Assembly (NCBI GenBank): GCA_942491735.1 | Contig: CALOCN010000014.1 | Coordinates: 1,302,001 to 1,366,000, forward strand | From: CALOCN01 sp942491735 | GTDB taxonomy: Bacteria; Eisenbacteria; RBG-16-71-46; JABDJR01 | Direction of reading: 5' to 3' | DNA length: 64,000 nt | Shown: piece by piece, positions 26,763-35,307 of the stretch | Layout of the letters: every line of letters begins with the position of its first letter | Numbering within the stretch: position 1 is the first letter of the stretch | Program-made: the position numbers and the translations under genes | The notes under the pieces: model-generated | Database searches by the model: none | What the model was told of the DNA's origin: nothing | The model's input: the letters and a program-made list of their open reading frames with translations, nothing else

Positions 26763-29297
26763 ATGTTCCTATTCCCCCGCAAGTTGGCTTTTTTGGCGGT
26801 CATGACGTTTACCGTTTCCGCCATGCCGTGCGGGCAGGCCTCCGGTGCGGCCGCTGCGGCCCCCGAACCGCTCGATGCCGGGTGGGACGCTCCCGTTTCG
26901 GTGCTCGAGGTCGACCTGCGCGATGTGGGCCGGGCCTGGTCCTCGGTCGCCGCGGATCTGGACATCATCCAACACCGCCCCGGACTCCGCGCCCGCGTCC
27001 TCGATTGGCCCGGAACACGCGGCCTTCTGGGCACGGCCGGGCTGTCCTTCCGGGTCGCGGTCCCTGACTACGGCGCGGCGCTGGCGGCCCGTTCACCCCT
27101 GGCCCCCCCCAACCGCCGTCTTCGCCAGGCGAGTCTTCCCGATTCGGGCGGGGCCTGGAACATCCCCCCGGAGGGACAGGGATCGCTGGCCGGCTACTGG
27201 AACCTGGACGAGATCTTCGCCATCCTGGACTCGGTGGCCACCTGCGACACCCTGGATCTGGTTGCCGAGCTCGACACCCTTGGCTATTCGCTCCAGGGCA
27301 GGCCCATCATTGCCGTGGGGGTGTTCGATCATGCCCAGGCCATGGGGACCCGCCCCGAGGTCCTGCTCACCTCCCTTCATCATGCCCGGGAGCCCGGCGG
27401 CATGCAGGCGATCCTCGGCTACCTGCTTCGCCTGCTGGACGGCTATGGCACGGACCCCGAGTTGACCTATCTGGTGGAAAACCGGGAGACCTGGTTCGTC
27501 CCCTGCGTCAACCCGGACGGGTATGTCCGCAACGAGAACACCTGGATCAACACCGGGTCGTTCGGGTTCTGGCGCAAGAACCTGCGGGACAACAACGGGG
27601 ACACCATCATCAACAACGCCGATGGGGTGGATCTCAACCGCAACTACGGATACCAGTGGGGATTCGACAACCAGGGGTCCTCGGGGAGCGCCTCGAGTCC
27701 CACCTATCGGGGTCCGTCCGCGTTCTCGGAGCCGGAGACCCAGGTCATGCGGGACTACGTGGACAGCCGGAACTTCGCCACCGCGAACAACTACCACACG
27801 CACTACGAACTCTGCCTCTATCCCTGGGGATACACCACCACCGCCAGCCCGGACGATGAACATCTGATCCGGCAGGCGGACGCCATGACCGAGAAGACCC
27901 AGTACGGCTATGGGCGCGGCGATCAGGTGCTGTATCCGGTCAACGGCGAAGCCAACGACTGGATGTACGGCGACGTGACCAACAAACCCAAGGTGTTCTC
28001 CTACACCACCGAGGTGGGGGACCAGAACGACGGGTTCTGGCCGCCGGTGTCCCGGATCATTCCCCTGACCGAACTCAACCTGCACTCGAACGTGGTTCTG
28101 GCCTATTGCGCCGGGGCTTTCCTGCAGGGGGACAGCCTGACCGTGCTCTCGGGATCCGGGGACCTGCTGCCGGGCACGACCCGCAACGCGGTATTGCTGC
28201 TGCGCAACATCGGTCGCCAGGCCAGCAGCGGCGGGGTGACGGTAACCCTAGGTTCCGGGCATCCGGATGTCACGGTCACCGACGCAACCGCGGTCTATCC
28301 CGATCTGGGCCCCATGGGAGAAGCCTGGCCCTCGGGCGGCGACTTCTTCACGCTGCAGGCTGGCGCCACCGCGGTCAACGGAACCCTGATCCCGCTCTAT
28401 CTGGAGCTGAGCGACGGCAGTGGGTACGTGGGGCGCGATACCCTGTCGCTTCGGATCGGGACGCCTACGGTCGTGTTTTCCGATGATGCCTCGGCGGGGA
28501 CCACCGGTTGGACGGCAACCGGTGGGTGGTCCACCGAGACCATCGACGGAAATCCCGCCTTCTCGGACAGTCCCGGCGGGGAATACGCCCCGTTTGCCGA
28601 TGCGCGACTCACCCTGGACTCGGCCATCGATCTGAGCGGTGCCGCCTTCGCGTTCCTGCGTTTCCGGACCCAATGGAACATCGAGGGTGGGTGGGACTTT
28701 GCCCGGGTCGAGGTGAGCACGGACGGCGGATCCAACTGGGGAGCCGTCGCCGGGCGCAACACGCGTTCCGGCCACGGCATGACCGGGGACTACAGCAACG
28801 GAACCCAACCGCTCGGGGTTCCCGGTTACGACATGAACCAGCGGTTCTGGCTGGCCGAGGAACTGGACCTTGCCGCGTACGTCGGCGAGTCGGACCTGCG
28901 TCTGCGATTCCGGATCACCAGCGACAACGGTCTCCAGATGGAGGGTTGGTTGCTGGACGACATCGAAGTCGTGGCCTATGCCCCGACCGTCGTCCTGGGG
29001 GCGGACGATCTGGCCGCGCTCCCGGGCCCGGTCTTGCGGGCGTTTCCCAACCCGTCCCGGGGTCACACCGGCATTACCTTCACCCTCGGACATGCCTCTC
29101 CGGTGCGCCTCGAGGTCTTCGACGTCTCCGGTCGCCGGGTGCGGACCCTGACCCAGGGTTTCACGGAAGCGGGTACCCGACACATCGAATGGGATGGGCG
29201 TGGCGGACAGGGCGCCCCGGTTCCGGCCGGGACCTACTTCCTGCGGCTCAGTGCGGCCGGACGTACGGTCACCAACAAGCTCCTCGTTCTGCGATAG
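26763..29297 (+). CDS. Secreted M14 zinc carboxypeptidase with C-terminal sorting domain
   Basis: An 844-residue exported protease. A signal peptide (about residues 1-30) and propeptide-like region are followed by the M14 domain. The zinc ligands are in HHARE (H207 and E210) and the histidine of NNYHTHYE, the substrate-binding DLNRNYGY is present, and the catalytic glutamate is in YTTEVGD. Downstream are a CARDB-like Ig module (VLLLRNIGRQASSGGVTVTL) and a galactose-binding/MAM-like module. A FlgD-like tail (FPNPSRGHTGITFTLG to GTYFLRLSA) ends the protein. It should trim C-terminal residues from extracellular peptides. The start at 26763 gives the signal peptide; it may be read from a leaderless message. 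Confidence 0.92.
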   Translation: MFLFPRKLAFLAVMTFTVSAMPCGQASGAAAAAPEPLDAGWDAPVSVLEVDLRDVGRAWSSVAADLDIIQHRPGLRARVLDWPGTRGLLGTAGLSFRVAVPDYGAALAARSPLAPPNRRLRQASLPDSGGAWNIPPEGQGSLAGYWNLDEIFAILDSVATCDTLDLVAELDTLGYSLQGRPIIAVGVFDHAQAMGTRPEVLLTSLHHAREPGGMQAILGYLLRLLDGYGTDPELTYLVENRETWFVPCVNPDGYVRNENTWINTGSFGFWRKNLRDNNGDTIINNADGVDLNRNYGYQWGFDNQGSSGSASSPTYRGPSAFSEPETQVMRDYVDSRNFATANNYHTHYELCLYPWGYTTTASPDDEHLIRQADAMTEKTQYGYGRGDQVLYPVNGEANDWMYGDVTNKPKVFSYTTEVGDQNDGFWPPVSRIIPLTELNLHSNVVLAYCAGAFLQGDSLTVLSGSGDLLPGTTRNAVLLLRNIGRQASSGGVTVTLGSGHPDVTVTDATAVYPDLGPMGEAWPSGGDFFTLQAGATAVNGTLIPLYLELSDGSGYVGRDTLSLRIGTPTVVFSDDASAGTTGWTATGGWSTETIDGNPAFSDSPGGEYAPFADARLTLDSAIDLSGAAFAFLRFRTQWNIEGGWDFARVEVSTDGGSNWGAVAGRNTRSGHGMTGDYSNGTQPLGVPGYDMNQRFWLAEELDLAAYVGESDLRLRFRITSDNGLQMEGWLLDDIEVVAYAPTVVLGADDLAALPGPVLRAFPNPSRGHTGITFTLGHASPVRLEVFDVSGRRVRTLTQGFTEAGTRHIEWDGRGGQGAPVPAGTYFLRLSAAGRTVTNKLLVLR

Positions 29298-29331
29298 CAC
29301 GGGGACAATCCACTCCTACTCCGGAGGCCCG

Positions 29332-30309
29332 ATGGCTCTCGTGTTCCTGATCCTCTGCAGTCTTGTCCTGGAAGCGGAACCTGCCCCCACCCGTCCGGTG
29401 CACACCTACTCCATCGTCGCCCACGATGCGGCGACCGGTCAGATGGGCGTCGCCGTGCAATCGCACTGGTTCTCGGTGGGGTCCATCGTGTCGTGGGCCG
29501 AGGCCGGCGTCGGCGCGGTGGCTACCCAGTCGCTGGTGGATCCTTCCTACGGTCCCTTGGCCCTGGAGTTCCTCCGGGCCGGGCGCACCGCCCAGGAGGC
29601 ATTGGCCGGGCTGCTTGCCGCCGATCCCGGCGCGGCGATCCGTCAGGTGGCGGTCGTGGACGCCGCGGGCAACGTGGCCGCGCACACCGGGGACCGCTGT
29701 ATTGCCCAGGCCGGTCACCTGACCGGCGCCGGTTTCTCGGTGCAGGCGAATCTCATGGAACGGAACACGGTCTGGGATGCAATGGCCGAGGGCTATGTTG
29801 CCGCGGAGGGTGATCTCGCCGCGCGTCTCCTGGCCGCCCTGCGGGCCGCGCAACGGGAGAAGGGGGACATCCGGGGGCAGCAGTCCGCGGCCATTCTCAT
29901 CGTGTCGGGCGAGGCGACCGGACGTCCCTGGGAAGACCGGATCATGGACCTCCGGGTGGAGGATCACCCGGACCCGGTGACCGAGCTGGCGCGTCTGGTG
30001 CAGTTGCACCGGGCCTATGAGCACATGAACGCGGGGGACGAGGCGATCGGGGCCGGAAACGCGGAACTCGCCCAGGCCGAGTACGGCGCGGCCGAGCGTC
30101 TGAACCCGGACAATCTGGAAATGGTGTACTGGCACGCCATCGCGTTGGCCAATGCCGGTCGTCTGCCGGAATCGCTGCCGTTGTTCCGGCGTGTTTTCGC
30201 CGGGGATCCCAACTGGGCGTTGTTGACTCCGCGTCTGATGGAGCCGGGGTTCCTCACCGTCTCCGATGAGGGGCTGGCTCGGATCATGGCGGAGGCGCCG
30301 GGGCCGTAG
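29332..30309 (+). CDS. DUF1028 Ntn-hydrolase-like protein with TPR tail
   Basis: A 325-residue protein. Residues about 20-225 are DUF1028 (HTYSIVAHDAATGQMGVAVQSHWFSVGS, then GAVATQSLVDPSYGP), a family with an Ntn-hydrolase-like fold and unproven activity. The C-terminal part is a tetratricopeptide-like domain (GNAELAQAEYGAAERLNPDNLEMVYWHAIALANAGRLPES), an arrangement often seen in this family. The short hydrophobic start may be a signal peptide. The ATG at 29332 follows CCGGAGG, 34 bases after the M14 gene, so the two are probably co-transcribed and may both act on extracytoplasmic peptides. Confidence 0.88.
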   Translation: MALVFLILCSLVLEAEPAPTRPVHTYSIVAHDAATGQMGVAVQSHWFSVGSIVSWAEAGVGAVATQSLVDPSYGPLALEFLRAGRTAQEALAGLLAADPGAAIRQVAVVDAAGNVAAHTGDRCIAQAGHLTGAGFSVQANLMERNTVWDAMAEGYVAAEGDLAARLLAALRAAQREKGDIRGQQSAAILIVSGEATGRPWEDRIMDLRVEDHPDPVTELARLVQLHRAYEHMNAGDEAIGAGNAELAQAEYGAAERLNPDNLEMVYWHAIALANAGRLPESLPLFRRVFAGDPNWALLTPRLMEPGFLTVSDEGLARIMAEAPGP

Positions 30310-30344
30310 CCGGCACCCGGGCCCGCGGGATTCGCGTGGAGGGG

Positions 30345-30525
30345 GCGAGGGTACTCCGACGACGAAGGCCTGCGCGTGGCATGGGTCGGCCGGCGCCACA
30401 AGCAACACGCGTACTTGTAGCAACGAGGGCAGCCGGCCGGGGCCCCATGCCGCGTGCAGCAGCGAGCGAGGAACGGTCCAGTGGACCGTTTCTCGGGAGC
30501 GACCGAGGAGGAGAAGTACCCTCGC
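30345..30525 (+). ncRNA. Candidate structured RNA or palindromic element (nested stems)
   Basis: A 181-base element between two convergent genes folds into nested stems readable directly. P1 is an 11-bp perfect stem, 30345-30355 with 30515-30525. P2 is a 14-bp stem, 30372-30385 with 30444-30457. P3 is a 7-bp stem, 30388-30394 with 30432-30438. An apical 8-bp stem with one mismatch is 30395-30402 with 30414-30421. Two side hairpins on the 3' arm lie at 30472-30490 (8 bp, three-base loop) and 30492-30507 (5 bp). The two non-Watson-Crick positions in P2 are G-U if read as plus-strand RNA but A-C on the minus strand, favouring plus; the apical mismatch argues weakly the other way. No protein gene is credible here. 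It could be a ribozyme-like or omega/HEARO-like RNA, or a mobile palindromic repeat. Confidence 0.5.
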
Positions 30526-30540
30526 GCCCGGAGCGCGGAG

Positions 30541-30636
30541 CCCGCGCGTAGCGAGGGGCTCCGCCAGCGCCTTCCGCGCGAAGCCCGCGCGTAGCGAGGG
30601 GCTCCGCCAGCGCCCTCCGCGCGGAGCCCGCGCGTG
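30541..30636. repeat. 43-bp GC-rich tandem repeat, about 2.2 copies
   Basis: Units at 30541-30583 and 30584-30626 differ at two positions, and a third copy starts at 30627 and breaks off after ten bases. It lies directly after the structured element and directly before the end of the convergent hydrolase gene. With that element it fills the gene-free stretch 30310-30642. Confidence 0.8.
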
Positions 30637-30642
30637 TGGGGC

Positions 30643-31437
30643 CTAGGCCAGCCCGGCCAGGAAGGCCGCGCAGGTTTCGGCGACCTCGGTGCGTGCATCC
30701 CAGTGTGGCCAGTGCCCGGCTTCGGGGAAGAACGCGGACCGGATGCCCTGCTCGCGAATGAAGGTCGCGGTTTCCTCGGGGGTGGACCAACCGCCGTGGA
30801 GATAAAGCGTGGGAAGGTCGAGCGCCGCGTAGCGCCGACCCAGGTCCGAATCGGTGCTTTCCTGCACCAGGGCACGGGACGCTTCGAGAAAGCTCACCGG
30901 ATCGGCCAGCACGAAACTCTCCAGATAGCGGAGTTTTCCGGGCTCCTTCACCCCCTCGTCCCGGTAGCGCGGCAACAGGGCCTCCCGCCATGCGTCGTAG
31001 GTGCCGTTCGCGTCCGCCGTCACCGCCTCGGCGCTCAGGGAGCAGTCGGACAGGGTCAGGTTTCCTTCCAGGCTCAGGACCCCCGCGCAATGCTCCCTGT
31101 CCAGGGTGGCCATGGCGATCGAGATCGCACCCCCCATGGAGTGGCCCAGCACCACGTAGCTTGAAACGCCGCGGGCGGCCGCGAAGTCGATCAGCGTCCG
31201 GGCCTGTCCGCCCAGGGTGAGCGTAGCCGGAGCGTGCCGGGGGCTGAGACCAAAACCGGGGACATCGGGAAGCAGGGCCGCGTACTCCCGCAGCGCGCGG
31301 TGCTCCAGCAACTCCGGGAACGTGCGCCCGCTGTCCCCCAGACCATGCGCACCCAGGAGCACGGGGCCTCGGCCGGTCCGGGCCCGGAACCGGATGGGAA
31401 CGGGGCCATCGAGTTGATCGTCGACGAAAGCGGTCAT
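30643..31437 (-). CDS. Alpha/beta hydrolase
   Basis: A 264-residue alpha/beta-fold hydrolase. It has the oxyanion strand LLGAHGLGDSGRTF, the nucleophile elbow GHSMGG (serine about residue 97), a late acid in the LYLHGGWSTPEE strand region, and the catalytic histidine in AGHWPHWD. The substrate is not predictable. The ATG at 31437 follows GGAG by five bases; an upstream extension in the same frame has no homology. It is divergent from the aldo/keto reductase gene. Confidence 0.87.
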   Translation of the reverse strand: MTAFVDDQLDGPVPIRFRARTGRGPVLLGAHGLGDSGRTFPELLEHRALREYAALLPDVPGFGLSPRHAPATLTLGGQARTLIDFAAARGVSSYVVLGHSMGGAISIAMATLDREHCAGVLSLEGNLTLSDCSLSAEAVTADANGTYDAWREALLPRYRDEGVKEPGKLRYLESFVLADPVSFLEASRALVQESTDSDLGRRYAALDLPTLYLHGGWSTPEETATFIREQGIRSAFFPEAGHWPHWDARTEVAETCAAFLAGLA

Positions 31438-31561
31438 GGAGTCTCCGGGCGCGGGCGGGGACGAGCCCCGTGTCCGTCGTAGGCTTGGCTCGTCTCCGTG
31501 AACACAGTAGGCTTCTCGGCTCCCGCACCCACGCCGGGTCCGGACCGAAAGAGGAGGCATT

Positions 31562-32524
31562 GTGAAGTACAGACGACTCGGACGCAGCGGGCTCAAGGTC
31601 AGCGAGATTTCCCTGGGTTCGTGGCTCACCTTCGGCGGCGCCGCGGACCAGGACGACATGTCCCGCAAGGTCATTCTCAAGGCGTGGGACCTGGGGATCA
31701 ACTTCTTCGATACCGCCGACGTCTATTTCCGCGGCGCATCCGAGACCGCCCTGGGAAAAGCGATCAAGGAGCTCCCGCGTCACGAGATCGTGGTCGCGAC
31801 CAAGGTGATGGGTCGGATGTGGGACGGGCCGCTCGGCGCCGGGCTTTCGCGCAAGCACATCATGGATTGCGTGGATCAAAGCCTGAAGCGGTTGCAAGTG
31901 GATTACATCGATCTATACCAGGCCCACGCCCCCGATGACGACACCCACTTCGAGGAATGGCTCTCCACCTTCAACGACCTGGTGCGCCAGGGGAAGGTTC
32001 GCTACCTCGGCATCTCCAACTTCAACGCCGAACAGACGGTGCAGGTCCTGCGTCTGTGTGAGCGCAACGGTTGGGAGTCGGTTGTTTCGACCCAGCCCCC
32101 CTACAACCTCATGGATCGTCGGGTTGAACCGGCGCTCATCCCGCGGTGCGAGACGGAGGGGATTGGCCTGATCGTCTACAGCCCGCTGGCCCAGGGGATT
32201 CTCACCGGCAAGTACAAGGGGGGCAAGGTGCCCGAGGGCTCCCGCGCCTCGACCAAGTTCAAGGCGTTCATGAAGAAGTGGATGGGGGAGGAGAACCTCC
32301 GGAAGGTGGGGGTGCTGGAGCGGATCGCCAAGCGCAAGAAGCGAACACCGGCCCAGGTGGCCCTGGCGTGGGTGCTGCGCCAGGCTGCTGTGTCCTCGGC
32401 CATCATCGGGGCGACCAGCGTGGAGCAGCTCAAGGAGAACGCCAAGGGATCCTCGGTGGGACTGACCTCCCGGGACCTCGAGGAGCTGGATAAGGCCTTC
32501 CCCAGGACCGGGGATCCCTTCTAG
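31562..32524 (+). CDS. Aldo/keto reductase
   Basis: A 320-residue TIM-barrel NADPH-dependent reductase of the YghZ/KCNAB-like branch. YRRLGRSGLKVSEISLG opens the barrel. The catalytic tetrad is seen as the aspartate and tyrosine of FFDTADVYFRG, the lysine of VVATKVMG and the histidine of YQAHAPD. The cofactor loop GATSVEQLKEN is near the end. The start is GTG after GAGGAGG. The substrate is unknown. Confidence 0.92.
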   Translation: MKYRRLGRSGLKVSEISLGSWLTFGGAADQDDMSRKVILKAWDLGINFFDTADVYFRGASETALGKAIKELPRHEIVVATKVMGRMWDGPLGAGLSRKHIMDCVDQSLKRLQVDYIDLYQAHAPDDDTHFEEWLSTFNDLVRQGKVRYLGISNFNAEQTVQVLRLCERNGWESVVSTQPPYNLMDRRVEPALIPRCETEGIGLIVYSPLAQGILTGKYKGGKVPEGSRASTKFKAFMKKWMGEENLRKVGVLERIAKRKKRTPAQVALAWVLRQAAVSSAIIGATSVEQLKENAKGSSVGLTSRDLEELDKAFPRTGDPF

Positions 32525-32828
32525 GACGGGGTTTTCGAGGGGGCCGAGCCGGGAAAGCCCGCCCGGTAGGCCATTGCGGACCCCCGGGCCTTCCCAGGTC
32601 GCTTCAGGTCAGGGGGGCAACCTGTTGTGCCGCAACAACTCCAGAATCCCGGTCGCATTTTGTAAGTTCTTGTTCCATGGGAGCTTATGAGTTGACATCG
32701 AGTTCATATGTGGTGTTAAATGGTCTGAGCCAGCTTGTGTGCACCCAATGGGCTGCTCGGGGCATTTGCTGCCACAGCACCCTTCAAAGTCCTCAACTCC
32801 TCGTTCGATTACAGCAAGGGGGTCATTC
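32525..32828. other. 304-bp intergenic region with terminator-like stem and promoter
   Basis: No gene is seen. The left end has a GC-rich stem (32542-32572, interrupted) that may end the aldo/keto reductase transcript. The right half becomes AT-rich and holds the promoter described separately, then a leader of about 100 bases before the next ATG. Confidence 0.5.
32692..32721 (+). promoter_or_regulatory. Sigma-70-like promoter for the secreted pair
   Basis: A perfect -35 TTGACA (32692-32697) is separated by 18 bp from TTAAAT (32716-32721). It is the best -35 in the window and lies about 107 bases upstream of the first secreted-protein gene. Confidence 0.6.
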
Positions 32829-33527
32829 ATGAAGGATCTACGTCGCCGAGGCCTAGCGCTTGCGCTCGCGGCCACGCTGATCTTCTCCTTCGCCGCATCC
32901 GCGGATACTTTCCTTTTCGACTACAACGGTTTCGACTGGGTCGAGTGGGGTGACTTGGGAGACGTCGGGACCTGCTACACCGCCATGGGCTGTGTGGTGA
33001 GTCACAACGCCACGTTCCTCACCCTGGACTACGTCGCCAACGAATACACATTCGTCATCGACTACACCTGCCACATCTCCTCGGCCGGTCCGTTCGGTCC
33101 CAACGAGATCTACACCTACGCGCCGGTGCCGATCGATGTGTACTGCGACAGCAAGACCACGGGGACGCTCAAGGACTACAATTCCGGCCCCGTCGTCTGG
33201 CCCGCGATCACCAGCACGTTCACTGATGGTGAGAAGATTCTTGGCGGAGACACGCAGAACGTGATCTTCGTCGTGAACACGTCCACCGGCAACGGCAACA
33301 TGCAGACGATCATCGACTGGAACGAGGGCACGCAGCTCGCCGGTATCCCGGTCGAGAGCCGCACCATGTCCATGTCGCTGAACGGTCTGACCCATGACGG
33401 CGCGGGCGTGATCGTTCCGCCCGGCTACGACTGGCAGATCGATGGCCAGGTCTTCATCCAGGATCCGGTTCCGGTCGAGCGGACCTCCTGGGGCAACTTG
33501 AAGAACACCTTCGCGGAGGGGGACTAA
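32829..33527 (+). CDS. Secreted beta-rich protein with T-S-W-G C-terminus (paralogue 1)
   Basis: A 232-residue protein with a signal peptide ending near FAASADT. The mature part is acidic and rich in aromatic and threonine-containing strands (YTFVIDYTC, VPIDVYCDS, ITSTFTDGEKILGG), with four cysteines. It ends in PVERTSWGNLKNTF plus four residues. The next gene encodes a paralogue with similar strands (YTWVIKN, FEVYCDD, YQDGDMIVSG) and the same tail motif, four bases downstream. The function is unknown; a surface or extracellular protein is likely. The start at 32829 follows AAGGGGG. Confidence 0.78.
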   Translation: MKDLRRRGLALALAATLIFSFAASADTFLFDYNGFDWVEWGDLGDVGTCYTAMGCVVSHNATFLTLDYVANEYTFVIDYTCHISSAGPFGPNEIYTYAPVPIDVYCDSKTTGTLKDYNSGPVVWPAITSTFTDGEKILGGDTQNVIFVVNTSTGNGNMQTIIDWNEGTQLAGIPVESRTMSMSLNGLTHDGAGVIVPPGYDWQIDGQVFIQDPVPVERTSWGNLKNTFAEGD

Positions 33528-33531
33528 TACC

Positions 33532-34266
33532 ATGAACCGTCGACACCATCTGCAGCTGCTCGCAGCGGTGTGCGCGGTTACGCTCACTGCAACCGCGGCT
33601 TCGGCCAGCGGTATCGTGAACCCGGTCATCGACTTCGGTTCGGGATACGCGCAGGAAGGCACGCGGGCGGTGGGGGACCACACGTCGACTCCGGGCGACG
33701 TCCTGTGCATCGTGGGAGAGGTGGCCCAGTTCAACTGCCCCTTCGACGATCTGGACGCCATGGATCCTGGCAAGGAGTACACCTGGGTCATCAAGAACGC
33801 CACGTCCCTCGGGACCGTGACTTCCGGTGATGGCATGTTCTACTTCTTCTACGACACCAACTACAGCGGCGGGACCTTCGAGGTCTACTGCGACGACACT
33901 CCGGACGCTGACCTGAGCAACAAGGCCAGCTATCAGGACGGGGACATGATCGTCTCGGGTGCCTTCTCCACGCTGTACACTCACACCAACAGCATCTTCG
34001 GTTCCGACTGCGGTGGGAACATTGGAGGGGAGTTCATCTTCACCGGTGGCTCGCTGTACAACCGCGTCAGCGATGGCGGTGGTGGATTCGATGGGACCCT
34101 GGGTGACGGCCTCTTTGCCGTGTGCTCGTCCATCGTGAACGCCGACGGCGTGGATCGCGGTGCCCTCGGGTACTTCGGTTGCGGCGAGCCCAAGCTGGAC
34201 GTCAACCCGGCCCTGCCGGTTGAGCCCACCACGTGGGGCGCGATCAAGAACCAGTTCGGCAACTAG
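33532..34266 (+). CDS. Secreted beta-rich protein with T-T-W-G C-terminus (paralogue 2)
   Basis: A 244-residue protein with a signal peptide ending near ATAASA. It shares with its upstream neighbour the strand sequence YTWVIKN / FEVYCDD / DGDMIVSGAFST and a cysteine-rich, glycine-rich second half. It ends in LPVEPTTWGAIKNQFGN. The two genes are four bases apart and form a transcription unit closed by a strong terminator. The function is unknown. Confidence 0.78.
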   Translation: MNRRHHLQLLAAVCAVTLTATAASASGIVNPVIDFGSGYAQEGTRAVGDHTSTPGDVLCIVGEVAQFNCPFDDLDAMDPGKEYTWVIKNATSLGTVTSGDGMFYFFYDTNYSGGTFEVYCDDTPDADLSNKASYQDGDMIVSGAFSTLYTHTNSIFGSDCGGNIGGEFIFTGGSLYNRVSDGGGGFDGTLGDGLFAVCSSIVNADGVDRGALGYFGCGEPKLDVNPALPVEPTTWGAIKNQFGN

Positions 34267-34314
34267 AGGAGCGCGGGCAAGCTGGCAAAGCCCCGACCTC
34301 TGAATGACTCCAGG

Positions 34315-34349
34315 AACCCCGGTGCTCAAGGCGCCGGGGTTCTTTTTTT
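34315..34349 (+). terminator. Strong Rho-independent terminator
   Basis: An 11-bp stem with one G-U pair (34315-34325 with 34331-34341) around a five-base loop is followed by seven consecutive T residues. It ends the secreted-pair operon and may also shield the convergent HEAT-type gene. Confidence 0.93.
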
Positions 34350-34403
34350 GCCCAAGCGGTCGTGGCGAGGAGAAAGGGAAGCGGAAGCTGTCGCCGTTGG
34401 GGG

Positions 34404-35216
34404 CTAGTCTTCGATGGAGCGCACAAGCCCACGGGCGTGGGCCCGCACGTCGGCGTCGTCGTCGTCGAGATACTCGCGGGCCGCGCGGAGCAGGCTGCGG
34501 CGCTGGCGCTCGCTCCCTCGGCCACTCTCGAACCAGGCTCGTGCCTGGGACTCGCCGAACCGGGCGACCGAGGGTGCGGCCGCCGCGCCGTCGCTGAGCC
34601 AGGTCGCCATTTCTTCCAGGGACTCGCGGGGATGGCGGGGGTAGAGGCTCTGGCCAAAGATGTGCCCCAGGAGCCGGCGCACCCGCAGGTTGCGTTCCCC
34701 CCGAAAGAGCCGCAGCACCTTGAGCGCGGGCCGTGCCTCCTTGCGGGCGGGGAGTTCCAGTCCATGGAGCGCAGCCCAGCGTCGCATGGGATCGCGGTGG
34801 GTTAGCCACGGAGTCAACAGCCGGAACATGTCCCGGGGGCGTCGTCGCCACATGAGATACGCAGCGTCCATGACGGCCGGCCAGGGCTTGGCGCCGGGGA
34901 CGGAAACCACCCGGTTGAGCTCGCGGACGAATTCACGGGGTGAATCCCGGAACTGGAAGGTGCGTGCGTAGAGGACCGCGGAGCGCAGGGCGATCCGGCG
35001 ATCCGCCTCGTATTCGTCGAGGAAGGTCTCGCTGGCCTCGCGACGCGACACGCCGCAACGCGCCAGGGATCTGCCGATCCCGCGCAGTCGCTCCGGATCA
35101 TCCGTACGACACAGGGCGACCATGTCGCGTCGGGCCTGGGCATCGGGCCATTCATCGAGCGCGTTCCAAACGCGTTCTCGTACGACGGCCAGATTTGGAC
35201 GGGGGTTTGCTGTCAA
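34404..35216 (-). CDS. HEAT/helical-repeat protein
   Basis: A 270-residue, arginine-rich, all-helical protein whose segments (ARRDMVALCRTDDPERLRGIGRSLARCG, PMRRWAALHGLELPARKEARPALKVLRLF) have the paired-helix rhythm of HEAT or armadillo repeats. There is no enzyme motif. The start chosen is the TTG at 35216, five bases after GGAGAG; no in-frame ATG lies near the beginning. If translation began 75 bases further upstream, the protein would gain a CRNCSYH segment. Function unknown. Confidence 0.65.
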   Translation of the reverse strand: MTANPRPNLAVVRERVWNALDEWPDAQARRDMVALCRTDDPERLRGIGRSLARCGVSRREASETFLDEYEADRRIALRSAVLYARTFQFRDSPREFVRELNRVVSVPGAKPWPAVMDAAYLMWRRRPRDMFRLLTPWLTHRDPMRRWAALHGLELPARKEARPALKVLRLFRGERNLRVRRLLGHIFGQSLYPRHPRESLEEMATWLSDGAAAAPSVARFGESQARAWFESGRGSERQRRSLLRAAREYLDDDDADVRAHARGLVRSIED

Positions 35217-35307
35217 CGCATCTCTCCAGAACCCGAGAGTTCGCTCGCGTTGCGCATGATAGGAGCAGTTGCGGCAAAAGTGCCAGTGCAAAGTGCACCG
35301 GCCGGTT

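Noticed and set aside
30541..30636. CRISPR array
   Set aside because: Units are head-to-tail without spacers, only about two copies, and no cas genes are nearby.
30284..31897. A long minus-strand frame running through the structured element and hydrolase region
   Set aside because: It crosses the tandem repeat and inverted stems and overlaps the real hydrolase in another frame; no domain.
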